Source of the DNA: Brevibacterium sp.
GTDB taxonomy: Bacteria > Actinomycetota > Actinomycetes > Actinomycetales > Brevibacteriaceae
NCBI RefSeq assembly: GCF_031179145.1
Contig: NZ_JAPSIB010000026.1
Location: forward strand, 1 to 33,561
DNA length: 33,561 nucleotides
Direction: 5' to 3'
Part shown: one piece after another, positions 1 through 7,611 of the stretch
Layout: each line of letters begins with the position of its first letter
Numbering within the stretch: position 1 is the first letter of the stretch
Program-made: the position numbers and the translations under genes
The notes under the pieces: generated by a model
The model's database searches: none
Told to the model about the DNA's origin: nothing
The model's input: only the letters and a program-made list of their open reading frames with translations

Positions 1-254
1 GCGCCCAGGTGGTGCTGACACTCCGGTGGCGAAGGTTTTGCTGTGAGGCAACGACTCGAGCTTCCCGGAGGTTGTGCTGTGAGGCAACGATCAGGGGTTC
101 GCGAAGGTTTTCAACGAGTCAACTCGATCTCTGGACCGGCTCGACTGCCGGTCATAGCCTGTGGTCACCAACGCCGACCCGGCACAGCCAAAACCTGTGC
201 TCGAGCTCCGCCTGCGGTCAGGCCCGCTGCCACCAGGACCAGAGAGGATCAGCC
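1..254. other. intergenic leader with repeats, no gene
   Basis: Apart from the degenerate 36-bp repeats at 33-120, I see no credible gene here. The short open frames are high-GC shadows. The last part carries the ribosome binding site AGAGAGG (241-247) of the methyltransferase. Confidence 0.5.
33..120. repeat. degenerate 36-bp direct repeats
   Basis: A 22-nt unit, AGGTTTTGCTGTGAGGCAACGA-like, occurs at 33-54 and 69-90 with one mismatch and an exact 36-bp period. A third, mostly degraded copy (GAAGGTTTT then CAACGA) follows at about 104-118. The array may continue to the left of the window. The period is a multiple of three and the frame is open into the methyltransferase, but the peptide encoded (Arg/Cys-rich) looks non-native and a good ribosome binding site lies further down, so I treat this as intergenic. 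Confidence 0.5.
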
Positions 255-704
255 ATGAGTTCCCTATCCGCACGACTGGCGTCCGTCGTCGACGCCCTCC
301 CCCTCAGACCCGACATGCGTGTGCTCGAGATTGGAGGCGGCCCCGGTGCCGCAGCCAAGGCAGTGGCGACGCGCATCCGCCAGGGTCATATCCTCATGAT
401 CGACCGCTCGGCGAAGAGTGCCGCCCTCGCGACGAGCAGCGCCGCCGAGGAGATCGCCGCCGGCCGCATGAGCGTGCGCCACGTCGCCGTCGAAGACTTC
501 GTGCTGGCCGAAGGTGAGGTGCCTTTCGATCTTGCGTTCGGGATCCGGGTCGGGGCGCTCGACGGCCGGCACCCGGAACTCACCGCCATCGCTCTGCAGC
601 GGATCGCGGATGCGCTGACTCCCGAAGGTCGGCTCTTCATCGACGGCGGGGATCCCCTCCGGGAGATCCGGCTTCCGCAGCGAAGCGCGCCGGCAAGCAG
701 ATGA
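255..704 (+). CDS. SAM-dependent class I methyltransferase, short
   Basis: A 149-residue protein with the class I methyltransferase motif I near residues 26-36 (VLEIGGGPG), an acidic motif II-like LMIDRS strand, and a late LTPEGRLFIDGG strand typical of the Rossmann core. It probably transfers a methyl group from S-adenosylmethionine to an unknown small molecule or macromolecule in the cytosol. The start at 255 is chosen because AGAGAGG lies 7 nt upstream and the family core begins soon after; the reading frame stays open to position 9, but that extension covers the 36-bp repeats and looks non-native. At 149 aa it is shorter than most relatives (about 200), lacking much beyond the core fold. 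It converges on the stress protein gene, and its stop codon lies inside a terminator hairpin. Substrate unknown. Confidence 0.75.
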   Translation: MSSLSARLASVVDALPLRPDMRVLEIGGGPGAAAKAVATRIRQGHILMIDRSAKSAALATSSAAEEIAAGRMSVRHVAVEDFVLAEGEVPFDLAFGIRVGALDGRHPELTAIALQRIADALTPEGRLFIDGGDPLREIRLPQRSAPASR

Positions 705-746
705 CCGGTCCCACGACGAGTACGTCGGGGAACCGGTCATCGTTTC
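700..746. terminator. bidirectional hairpin terminator
   Basis: The arms GATGACCGGT (700-709) and ACCGGTCATC (732-741) pair perfectly, and the inner part CCC-CGACG/CGTCG-GGG extends the stem to an AGTA tetraloop. It sits between the convergent methyltransferase and universal stress protein genes, overlaps the methyltransferase stop codon, and is followed by GTTTC on the plus strand. A shared terminator is the natural reading. Confidence 0.65.
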
Positions 747-792
747 GGAATCCGGCGAGGTCTCTACTCCTGCGGAGCCCGGGTTCGGGTGC

Positions 793-1185
793 TCAGGCGC
801 TCTTCACAGCGAGAACGGGCACCTCCGCTTGCAGCAGGATTCGCTGCGCCAGCGACCCCATGATGAACTTGCCCACCTGCGAGCGCTTCCGCAGTCCGAT
901 GACTATGAGGTCGACCTCCCAGGCATCGGCCGCTTCGAGGAGCGAATCCGCGACATCGTCCTCGTGCGCCAAGCTGTAGACCTCCGCGTCGACTCCGGCT
1001 TCCACCGCCCTACTTTTGATGTCCTCGAGGGCTTGGTCATCGGCGACTGAGTCGTCGACGAGAGGGCCGCGCTTCCTCGAGTTCGCGATGCGGAGCTTGA
1101 CGCCTCTCCAGGCGGCTTCTCTGATGGCGGCGTTGACCGCCGCTTTCCCGGTCTCCGTGGGGACATAACCGACGAGGATGCTCAT
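793..1185 (-). CDS. universal stress protein, single domain (UspA family)
   Basis: A 130-residue single Usp domain. It starts with the family's MSILVGYVPTE strand and ends with the nucleotide-binding segment IGLRKRSQVGKFIMGS then VPVLAV. The canonical ATP motif G-x2-G-x9-G-S/T has Lys in place of the second Gly, so binding may be altered. Usp proteins are cytosolic, dimeric and often bind ATP under starvation or stress. Its ATG overlaps the tctA stop codon (ATGA at 1182-1185), so it is the last gene of the tctC-tctB-tctA transcript and translationally coupled to the transporter. That suggests a role tied to transporter activity rather than general stress, which is inference. Confidence 0.9.
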   Translation of the reverse strand: MSILVGYVPTETGKAAVNAAIREAAWRGVKLRIANSRKRGPLVDDSVADDQALEDIKSRAVEAGVDAEVYSLAHEDDVADSLLEAADAWEVDLIVIGLRKRSQVGKFIMGSLAQRILLQAEVPVLAVKSA

Positions 1186-2705
1186 ACGTGGAGCCCTTTC
1201 TCTTCTTTCGACACGGGCGTGGACTTCGCTCGATCGAGCAGAGTCTTGACCATGGGAAGCACGACGACGACAACGAGGAGTGCCAGCAGGCTCACGGTGA
1301 TCGGACGAGTGAACACCTCGGCGAGGTGCCCCTCGAAGAGGAGCAGCGACCGGCGGACATTCGACTCCAGCATCTCGGCGAGCACGAACGCGAGGACCAG
1401 CGGTCCCGGCTCGAATCCGGTCTTCTTCATCAGATAGCCGATGAGACCGAAGACGACGAGGAGCACCAGGTCGAAGACGGAGTTCTTCACGGTGTAGGCA
1501 CCGATCAGGGTGATGAGCACGGTGATCGGGGCAAGGATCGCCGGGCGAACGCTGAGCACCTTGACGAACACGCCGATCAGGGGGATGGCCATGATCAACA
1601 GCAGGATGTTGCCGATGTACATCGAGTTGACGACGCCCCAGAACAGCTCGGGTTCGTCCGAGACCAGGAGCGGTCCGGGGGTGATCCCCTGGATCAGAAG
1701 CGCTCCGAACATCATGGCCATCGTCGCATTGGCCGGGATGCCCAAGCTGAGCAAGGGGATGAATGACGAGGTCGCGGCCGCATTGTTCGCCGACTCGGGG
1801 CCCGCGACGCCTTCAATGGCGCCCTTGCCGAACCTCGACGGTTCCTTGGCGATCTTCTTCTCCACACCGTAGGCGGCCATGGACGAGATCGTCGCTCCGC
1901 CGCCGGGCAGGATTCCGAGCAGGAAGCCGAGCACAGATCCTCGTCCGATGGCCCCGGAGGAGCGCCTCAGGTCGTTCTTCGTGGGCCAGACATGTGCGAC
2001 CTTCTTCGGCGGCGCCGAGGCGCGGTGGCGCTCCTCAAGGTTGTAGAGGATCTCACCGACACCGAACAGTCCCATCGCAACGATGACGAAGTCGATTCCG
2101 TCGCCGAGGCTGAGGTTGCCGAAGGTGAAACGTTCGGTTCCGGTGAAGACGTCCCGACCCACCATCGCCAGAAACACGCCGAGGGCGGCCGCGATGAGGG
2201 CTTTGATCTTGTTCCCCGAGCTGATCGTCGCCACCAGTGTGACGCCGAGCAGTGCCAGGGCCGCATATTCGGGAGGACCGAAGTCCAAAGCGAAGGAGGC
2301 GATGAGCGGAGCCAGGAACGTCAGACCGATGATCGCCGCCGTGCCTCCGATGAATGACCCGATCGCTGCGACTCCGAGCGCGGTTCCGGCCCGGCCCTGC
2401 TTGGCCATCTGGTAGCCGTCGAATACAGTGACCACAGAACTCGCTTCGCCGGGAAGGCGCAGGAGCACCGAGGTGATCGTCCCTCCGTACTGAGCGCCGT
2501 AGAAGATTCCGGCCAGCATGATGATCGCTGTCACCGGTTCGAGCCCGAAGGTCAGCGGCAGGAGGATCGCGAGGGTGGCCGACGGCCCCAGGCCTGGCAG
2601 CACGCCGACGAGCATCCCCACCAGCACACCGATGAAGCAGTAGAGGAGGTTCCCGGGTTCGAGAACAGTCCCGAACCCGTCAATGACAGGAGCAAAGAAA
2701 TCCAT
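1182..2705 (-). CDS. tctA: tripartite tricarboxylate transporter large permease TctA
   Basis: The large membrane subunit (about 12 predicted helices, 507 aa, the usual size) of a binding-protein-dependent secondary transporter of the TTT family. It carries the two TctA hallmark repeats: VGVLPGLGPSATLAILLP near the N-terminus and LLGILPGGGATISS in the middle, followed by FGKGAIEGVAGPESANNA. It acts in the cytoplasmic membrane with TctB and TctC to import carboxylates using the ion gradient. A start at 2705 (MDFFAPV) is preferred over the ATG at 2714, because TGAGGA directly abuts the latter but is about 9 nt from the former. It lies 12 nt downstream of tctB and overlaps the usp gene by 4 nt. 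Substrate cannot be read from the sequence. Confidence 0.95.
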   Translation of the reverse strand: MDFFAPVIDGFGTVLEPGNLLYCFIGVLVGMLVGVLPGLGPSATLAILLPLTFGLEPVTAIIMLAGIFYGAQYGGTITSVLLRLPGEASSVVTVFDGYQMAKQGRAGTALGVAAIGSFIGGTAAIIGLTFLAPLIASFALDFGPPEYAALALLGVTLVATISSGNKIKALIAAALGVFLAMVGRDVFTGTERFTFGNLSLGDGIDFVIVAMGLFGVGEILYNLEERHRASAPPKKVAHVWPTKNDLRRSSGAIGRGSVLGFLLGILPGGGATISSMAAYGVEKKIAKEPSRFGKGAIEGVAGPESANNAAATSSFIPLLSLGIPANATMAMMFGALLIQGITPGPLLVSDEPELFWGVVNSMYIGNILLLIMAIPLIGVFVKVLSVRPAILAPITVLITLIGAYTVKNSVFDLVLLVVFGLIGYLMKKTGFEPGPLVLAFVLAEMLESNVRRSLLLFEGHLAEVFTRPITVSLLALLVVVVVLPMVKTLLDRAKSTPVSKEEKGLHV

Positions 2706-2717
2706 TGTGTGCATTCC

Positions 2718-3260
2718 TCAGAACAGGTGTGGGATCTGCGTGCGCAGAGCAGCGACGAAGATGGCATAGAAGGCGGCGACCACCAGGAGCGAGTAGATCG
2801 TGGCTGATCGCCAGGTCTCACCGCCGAGGAATTTCATCCACACGAACGACAAGAGGAGGGAGGGGATCTCGAATCCGATGAGCGGCAGCAGTGCCACAAA
2901 GATCGCGAGGCTGAGCACACCCCAGACCACCATCGTCGAGTAGGAAGTGAACTTCTCACCGTCCCCTCCCCGCCGTCCCAGGAAGATCTGGGCGGCAGAG
3001 AGCACGGCGGCGATAAGTGCGACTGCGAACGGGAAGAACCCCGGCCCGGGGTCGACCAGCGACCCCAGGCCCAAGTTCCACGAGAGCACCATACCGGTCA
3101 CTCCCAAAGCTCCAGTGACCATGCATGCGACCAGGTTGGCGATGCCTCCGCTGGGGGCCGGACCTTCGGCCTCCCAGAGGGCCAGGAGCTCATCCGGTGT
3201 CTCCGCCTCCTCGAGCTTGAGGTCATCGATCGGTTCGCCGGAGGCTGGGTTCGACATCAT
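2718..3260 (-). CDS. tctB: tripartite tricarboxylate transporter small permease TctB
   Basis: The small membrane subunit, 180 aa with four hydrophobic segments (starting at GGIANLVACMVTGALG, DPGPGFFPFAVALIAAVL, MVVWGVLSLAIFVALLP and SLLVVAAFYAIFVAALR). The acidic cytoplasmic N-terminal stretch (about 45 residues, LKLEEAETPDELLALWEAEG) is longer than in many TctB proteins. Three ATGs lie close together (3266, 3260, 3257); GAGG at 3267-3270 touches the first and is spaced correctly for the second, so 3260 is used. It lies between tctC and tctA in one transcript. Sequence conservation in TctB is low, so the call rests on topology and position as much as on residues. Confidence 0.9.
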   Translation of the reverse strand: MMSNPASGEPIDDLKLEEAETPDELLALWEAEGPAPSGGIANLVACMVTGALGVTGMVLSWNLGLGSLVDPGPGFFPFAVALIAAVLSAAQIFLGRRGGDGEKFTSYSTMVVWGVLSLAIFVALLPLIGFEIPSLLLSFVWMKFLGGETWRSATIYSLLVVAAFYAIFVAALRTQIPHLF

Positions 3261-3268
3261 GGTCATCC

Positions 3269-4266
3269 TCAATCGGACAGATCGATCTTGTGCTCGTCGA
3301 CGAGCTTCTTGTACTGGTCGGCCAGTTCCGACCATTCCTTGGCGATCTCATCACCAGAGACTTCGTGCGGAGTGAGGAGGTTCTGCTCGTTGAACTTCTT
3401 GTACTCTTCGGTGGCGAATGTCGCTTTGAACGAATCCTCGAGCTTCTTGACCACGTCGTCCGGAGTGCCCTTGGGCGCGACCATTGCCCGATACTGGGAG
3501 ACGGGAATGTCGTATCCCTCTTCCTCCGCTGTCGGCACGTCTTCGAGGAACTTGTTGCGCTCCTGGGAGAAGACGATGATCGGCACGAGCTTGCCCGCGT
3601 CGATGTGCGGCTTCGCCTCGCCGAGCTGCACCGTTGAGAGATTCACCTGGTTCCCCAACGTCGCAGTGACTGCGGGTGCGCCGGAATCGAATGGCACCTC
3701 GGTGAAATCGATTCCCAGCTCGGCCAGCAGCAGGCTCTGCGCCAGCTGCGAACCGGTGCCGACGCCAGTCGTTCCGAAGGAGAGCTTCGAGTCGCTCGAC
3801 TTGATGTCATCGAGCGACTTCACGCCTACATCCGGGTTGGCCACCAACACGTAGTCATCCTGTGAGACGCCGGTGATGACCTCGAAGTCATCGATGCTCA
3901 CTGCTTCGTCCTCTCCGACCGCCAGAGGCGTGATTGTGATGAGGGAGGCATTGAGCGTTGCAATGTTGTATCCGTCCGGTGCGGCAGCTGCGACCTCATT
4001 CGCAGCCAGCGCGCCGTTGGCTCCCGGCTTGTTGACGACCGGCATCGACTGGCCGAGCTCCTTCGACGCACCTTCGCTCACGGCGCGTGCGATGAGGTCG
4101 GTCGACCCACCGGCCGCCGCGCCTACAGTCACGGTGACTTCCTTGGTCGGGTAATCGGAGGCTCTCCGCCGCCCCCGGCAACGTTTCCGCCGCATCCGGA
4201 AAGGACCAGCGCCACAGTCGAACCCACGGCGAACAGCCCAGCAACTCTGCGTTTCGTGTTCTTCAT
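3269..4266 (-). CDS. tctC: TctC substrate-binding lipoprotein, frameshifted near N-terminus
   Basis: The extracytoplasmic solute receptor (Bug/TctC family) of the adjacent TctAB permease. The mature domain is intact: YPTKEVTVTVGAAAGGSTD, VVNKPGANGALAANEV, and the closing SELADQYKKLVDEHKIDL. The expected lipoprotein signal (MKNTKRRVAGLFAVGS, lipobox VLSGCGG) is present from the ATG at 4266 with a good AAGG site, but in a different frame from the mature protein. One base appears to be missing around 4158-4180, in a GC-rich run (GGGGGCGGCGGAGAG). Read literally, the mature frame has only an Arg-rich, non-signal N-terminus starting at 4282. This is either a real inactivating mutation or a sequencing error in a homopolymer-like stretch. 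First gene of the operon. Confidence 0.85.
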
Positions 4267-4358
4267 CCTTGTCCCTTTTCAATCAGTCTCTGTGGACACG
4301 TCCATGTGTCTCGTCGAGCTCTCTGCAGTGAGCCTAGAAAGCACTAATGATATTGTCT

Positions 4359-4374
4359 ATGCTGATATCTGCAT
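4359..4374. promoter_or_regulatory. LysR-type operator in divergent promoter
   Basis: ATGCTGATATCTGCAT is a 16-bp dyad with 14 of 16 positions symmetric (two mismatched at positions 5 and 12). It lies 24 bp before the LysR start and 93 bp before the tctC start, in an AT-rich stretch of an otherwise GC-rich window. A LysR regulator next to its divergent target typically binds such an interrupted dyad (T-N11-A class; here T-N12-A). Confidence 0.55.
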
Positions 4375-4397
4375 GGAATAATGCACGAAAGGCATCG

Positions 4398-5273
4398 ATG
4401 TACACCCTGGATCAAGTGAAGTGCTTTGTGGCTGTCGCCAGCCACCTGCACTTCGGCAGAGCGGCAGAAGAACTGTCGATGACCCAACCTCCGCTCAGCC
4501 GGCAGATCCAGAAGCTGGAGCGGTTCGTCGGCGTCACTCTCCTCGAACGCGACAATCGGCGGGTCAGCCTCACTCCCGCGGGTGAAGCGTTCCTCGTCAA
4601 TGCCCGGATGCTGCTGGCCGTCTCGGATCGTGCACCTCGAGACGCACAGCGGATCGCCGCGGGCCAGTGGGGACGCCTGAGCGTCGGCTTCACCGCGGCC
4701 AGCGGGTTCGGAATCCTCGGAAGCCTGGTGTCCGTCATTGAGGACCGACTACCCGGCATCGACCTCGACCTTCACGAAATGGTGACGGGATCCCAGCTCG
4801 AGAATCTCGCAGAAGGCCATATCGATCTGGGCATCGGTCGTCTGGAAGTGCCGCCGCAGGAGATCGAGTCGGAGCTTCTCCTGGCAGAGCGACTGATGCT
4901 CGCTGCGCCTGAGCGGCATCCGCTTGCCCTCCTCGATCGCCCGCTGCACCGATCGGATGTGACTGGCCAACCGCTGATCCTGCACTCGGCGACGAAGGCC
5001 ACCTACTTCTACAACCTCATCGTCAGGCACTTCCCGATCGATCACCATATGATCAAGCATTCGCTGAGCCAGGTCCTCACCATGGTCAATCTCGTCGCAG
5101 ATGGGCATGGAATCGCGTTCGTGCCAGAATCGACCTCCCTGCTCAAGATCCCCGGCGTCCGCTATCTGGCATTCGCCGATCTCACGGACGATGTGGTCGA
5201 GCTCAAGGCCCTGTGGAACAGTCAGTCACGCAATCCAGCACTCCAGCGAGTGCTCTCGGTCATCAGAGACTGA
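4398..5273 (+). CDS. LysR family transcriptional regulator
   Basis: A 291-residue LysR-type regulator, normal length. The N-terminal winged helix-turn-helix is clear (residues about 3-60: DQVKCFVAVASHLHFGRAAE, LSMTQPPLSRQIQKLE, LLERDNRRVSLTPAGEAFL). The rest is the effector-binding periplasmic-binding-protein-like domain. The start at 4398 (MYTLDQV) is chosen because GAAAGG sits 5 nt upstream and LysR proteins begin a few residues before the HTH; an upstream ATG at 4347 would run through the putative operator. It is divergent from tctCBA and 83 bp upstream of a CoA-transferase, so it most likely activates both in response to the imported acid or its CoA ester. The effector is unknown. Confidence 0.93.
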   Translation: MYTLDQVKCFVAVASHLHFGRAAEELSMTQPPLSRQIQKLERFVGVTLLERDNRRVSLTPAGEAFLVNARMLLAVSDRAPRDAQRIAAGQWGRLSVGFTAASGFGILGSLVSVIEDRLPGIDLDLHEMVTGSQLENLAEGHIDLGIGRLEVPPQEIESELLLAERLMLAAPERHPLALLDRPLHRSDVTGQPLILHSATKATYFYNLIVRHFPIDHHMIKHSLSQVLTMVNLVADGHGIAFVPESTSLLKIPGVRYLAFADLTDDVVELKALWNSQSRNPALQRVLSVIRD

Positions 5274-5356
5274 GCGAGCACCTCGGCGCGGGCAGCACCG
5301 CGCAAGCCTCCCGACCATCCGCACCACTCTGACCCCGCCGCAAAGGAATCCGACTC

Positions 5357-6586
5357 ATGGCCGACATCCCATCGCGACCGCTCGAAGGCGTCCGCGTCAT
5401 CGAACTGGGCAACTACATCGCCGCTCCGACCGCCGGTCGGCTGCTGGCGGACTTCGGGGCAGAGGTCATCAAGATCGAACGTCCGCGCACGGGCGATGAG
5501 CTGCGCAACTGGCGCCTCTACAAGGGCAGCACCTCGATGCTGTTCCGGACGATCAATCGCAACAAGAAGTCTGTTGTCCTCGACCTGCGCTCCGAGGCGG
5601 GAAAGGATGCGGTCAAAGCCCTCGTCGCCGAGTCCGACGTCCTGCTGGAGAACTTCCGGCCAGGAACCTTGGAGAAATGGGGCCTGGGACCCGAGGTTCT
5701 CAACTCGATCAACCCGGAACTGGTGATCAGCCGGATCTCCGCCTTCGGACAGACCGGCCCCCTGTCCCCGCGCCCCGGCTTCGCCGCGGTGGCCGAAGCG
5801 TTCAGCGGATTCCGCAACCTCGTCGGGGATCCCGATCGCGCACCGGTGCGGGTGGGCGTGTCCATCGGGGACTCGATCGCCGGCCTCTACGCCGCCTTCG
5901 GCGTGGTGATGAGCCTCTTCCAACGCGAGACTCGCCGCAGCAGCGACGGCGCTTCTACTCCGCTGCGTGATCGTGTCATCGATGTCGCCCTCCACGAGGC
6001 GATGTTCTCCATGATGGAATCCCTGATCCCCGATTACCAGGCCTACGGCGTCACCCGCGAACGCACCGGAGGACGCATGGAGGGCATCGCCCCGAGCAAC
6101 GCCTACATCTGCGGCGATGGGGCTTCCATCGTGGTCGCCGGAAATGGGGACTCCATCTACCAGAGGTACATGGAGACCATCGGACGGCCGGACCTGGCGT
6201 CGGACACCGGTTTGCAGACCAACGCCGACCGATGGGCGCGCCGCGAGGAGCTCGACGCCGCGATCGGGGAATGGGCCGCGGCCCGCACCTCGGAGGAGGC
6301 ACTGCGGATCCTCGACGAGGCAGGAGTCCCCGCAGGACCGATCTACACCGCGGCCGACATCAGCGTCGACGCCCAGTACGAAGCCCGTCACATGATCCAG
6401 CACTTCGACGTCTCCACCGGCGACGAGGTGCTCCCGAACGTGGGATTCCCCGGAATCGTCCCGGTCATCGGCGACCAGTCGCTGCCCATTCAGCACCTGG
6501 GCCCTGACCTCGGAGAGCACACCCACGAAGTCCTCGCCGATCTGCTCGGCCTCACCGAGGAACAAATCGCCTCGGTGACGGGCTGA
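5357..6586 (+). CDS. class III CoA-transferase (CaiB/BaiF family)
   Basis: A 409-residue CaiB/BaiF (formyl-CoA transferase-like) protein, full length. Family marks are LEGVRVIELGNYIAAPTAGR at the N-terminus, LADFGAEVIKIERP, NRNKKSVVLDLRSEAGKD, ENFRPGTLEKWGLG, and the catalytic-loop region VGVSIGDSIAGLYAAFGV with Asp172 as the probable acyl-carrying aspartate. The enzyme moves CoA from a donor such as succinyl-CoA to a carboxylic acid in the cytosol. It follows the LysR gene on the same strand and is divergent from the TctABC importer, so it likely activates the imported acid as its CoA thioester. No downstream CoA-ester-cleaving enzyme lies next to it. AAAGG at about 5341 serves as ribosome binding site. 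Confidence 0.93.
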   Translation: MADIPSRPLEGVRVIELGNYIAAPTAGRLLADFGAEVIKIERPRTGDELRNWRLYKGSTSMLFRTINRNKKSVVLDLRSEAGKDAVKALVAESDVLLENFRPGTLEKWGLGPEVLNSINPELVISRISAFGQTGPLSPRPGFAAVAEAFSGFRNLVGDPDRAPVRVGVSIGDSIAGLYAAFGVVMSLFQRETRRSSDGASTPLRDRVIDVALHEAMFSMMESLIPDYQAYGVTRERTGGRMEGIAPSNAYICGDGASIVVAGNGDSIYQRYMETIGRPDLASDTGLQTNADRWARREELDAAIGEWAAARTSEEALRILDEAGVPAGPIYTAADISVDAQYEARHMIQHFDVSTGDEVLPNVGFPGIVPVIGDQSLPIQHLGPDLGEHTHEVLADLLGLTEEQIASVTG

Positions 6587-6618
6587 TCGCCTCGGCGACT
6601 GCCTGATCCACGCGAGTT

Positions 6619-6671
6619 TCAGGGAGGAAATGGTCGATTTCAGCACTCAGAATCGACCGTTTCCTCCCTGA
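6619..6671. repeat. long hairpin element, copy 1 (REP-like; possible terminator)
   Basis: A 21-bp stem (6619-6639 with 6651-6671, one mismatch) around an 11-nt loop, in the 98-bp gap between the convergent CoA-transferase and DUF559 genes. The left arm begins TCAGGGAGGAAATGGTCGAT. It could terminate transcription from both sides, but no T-run follows. A related hairpin lies at 7995-8050 on the other side of the DUF559 gene, sharing 18 of 20 bases of the left arm (AGGGAG-A-ATGGTCGATTT), which suggests a dispersed repeat family rather than a simple terminator. Confidence 0.7.
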
Positions 6672-6684
6672 GATTCCCGGCTGG

Positions 6685-7611
6685 TCAGCCACAGCTTCGG
6701 AAATGATCCCGGATCTGGCATTCCAACGCTGCCATGTCGGTGCGGGCAGTCACTTTGAGAACGACCCAGCCCATTCGCCGCAGTCCTTCATCCCGCCTGA
6801 TGTCGCTGTCCCACTGGGCCGGCGACGATCGATGATGGTCGCCCTCGTACTCCAGTGCCAGACGCTGTTCGCGAAATCCCAGATCCGGTTCGATGACTCG
6901 ATCGAGGTAGGGGCTGAAGATGTCGGGATGGACCTCCGGCTCGGGGAGTCCTCGCCCGATCACCCACAGTCTCAGCCTGGTTTCCTGCGGGGAATCCACG
7001 CCTGCCCGAATCATGTCGAGTGCGCGCTCCACCTTCGACCTCTGGCGCAGGTATCTCCGGCCCCTGACGTAGTCGCGGAACTCTGCCAGTCCATAGATCG
7101 CCGGCCCATGCCAGGGCCCTACCATCGCGTCCCCGACGGCTATGAGTTCGTCGATCGTGAGCACCACCGCCAAGTCGATGAACATATCCGCCGGACGGCC
7201 GAACGGCAGGTCGAGCCAGCGGAGGATCGCCGTGCCTCGGCGCCGACGCGCCCGAACTCCGGCACGCGAGATCTTCCTGTCCCAGTCCGCGGTCACCACG
7301 TGGAGCGATGTGTCCTGCACCCGGTTCGGCAGGGGCAGGCCGAGAAGCCTGGCCGCGGTGAGATGGGCGGCTCCGATTCCGGGCATGAGCATGTCGGCTG
7401 CACGAAGTCGGAGGCGCTCCTCCATCCACTTCGAGTCGGCCCACACAGGAGTCCAGAGCGCCTGCAGCTCTCGAGGATCTTGATGGACTCCCATCAACAC
7501 CGAGACGAAACGCGGATCGCAGCGAAGCCGGTAGCGGCTGAGTCCACGCTCCGCTGCCTCCCGAGTGCGGAAGAGCACCGGATAGTCTCGCAGCTCGAAC
7601 AGATCGTCCAT
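6685..7611 (-). CDS. DUF559/AbiEi-like protein with Vsr-type nuclease fold
   Basis: A 308-residue protein of a type common in actinobacteria, not tied to a known pathway. The N-terminal third resembles AbiEi-type antitoxin/winged-helix proteins (Arg-rich start, then IGAAHLTAARLLGLPLP). The C-terminus is DUF559-like, with a PD-(D/E)XK pattern: EPDLGFREQRLALEYEGDHH, then RRDEGLRRMGWVVLKVT. Asp in EPD and Glu in EYEGD are candidate metal ligands. A nuclease or DNA-binding role is plausible but unproven. An ATG start at 7611 is chosen; an in-frame TTG lies at 7620. No cognate AbiEii toxin is adjacent. It stands alone, bracketed by two related hairpin repeats. Confidence 0.8.
   Translation of the reverse strand: MDDLFELRDYPVLFRTREAAERGLSRYRLRCDPRFVSVLMGVHQDPRELQALWTPVWADSKWMEERLRLRAADMLMPGIGAAHLTAARLLGLPLPNRVQDTSLHVVTADWDRKISRAGVRARRRRGTAILRWLDLPFGRPADMFIDLAVVLTIDELIAVGDAMVGPWHGPAIYGLAEFRDYVRGRRYLRQRSKVERALDMIRAGVDSPQETRLRLWVIGRGLPEPEVHPDIFSPYLDRVIEPDLGFREQRLALEYEGDHHRSSPAQWDSDIRRDEGLRRMGWVVLKVTARTDMAALECQIRDHFRSCG

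Noticed and set aside
1..120. Possible CRISPR array from the 36-bp period
   Set aside because: Only two clear copies, the repeated core is 22 nt with 14-nt gaps, and the gaps themselves are partly similar. CRISPR spacers would be unique and about 30 nt or longer.
5222..6646. Long minus-strand open frame (474 aa) opposite the first CoA-transferase
   Set aside because: Antisense shadow; no start site and no family features, while the plus strand encodes a full CaiB/BaiF protein.
6685..7611. AbiE-type toxin-antitoxin system
   Set aside because: The protein is AbiEi-like at its N-terminus but no AbiEii nucleotidyltransferase gene is adjacent, and the C-terminus is DUF559-like instead.
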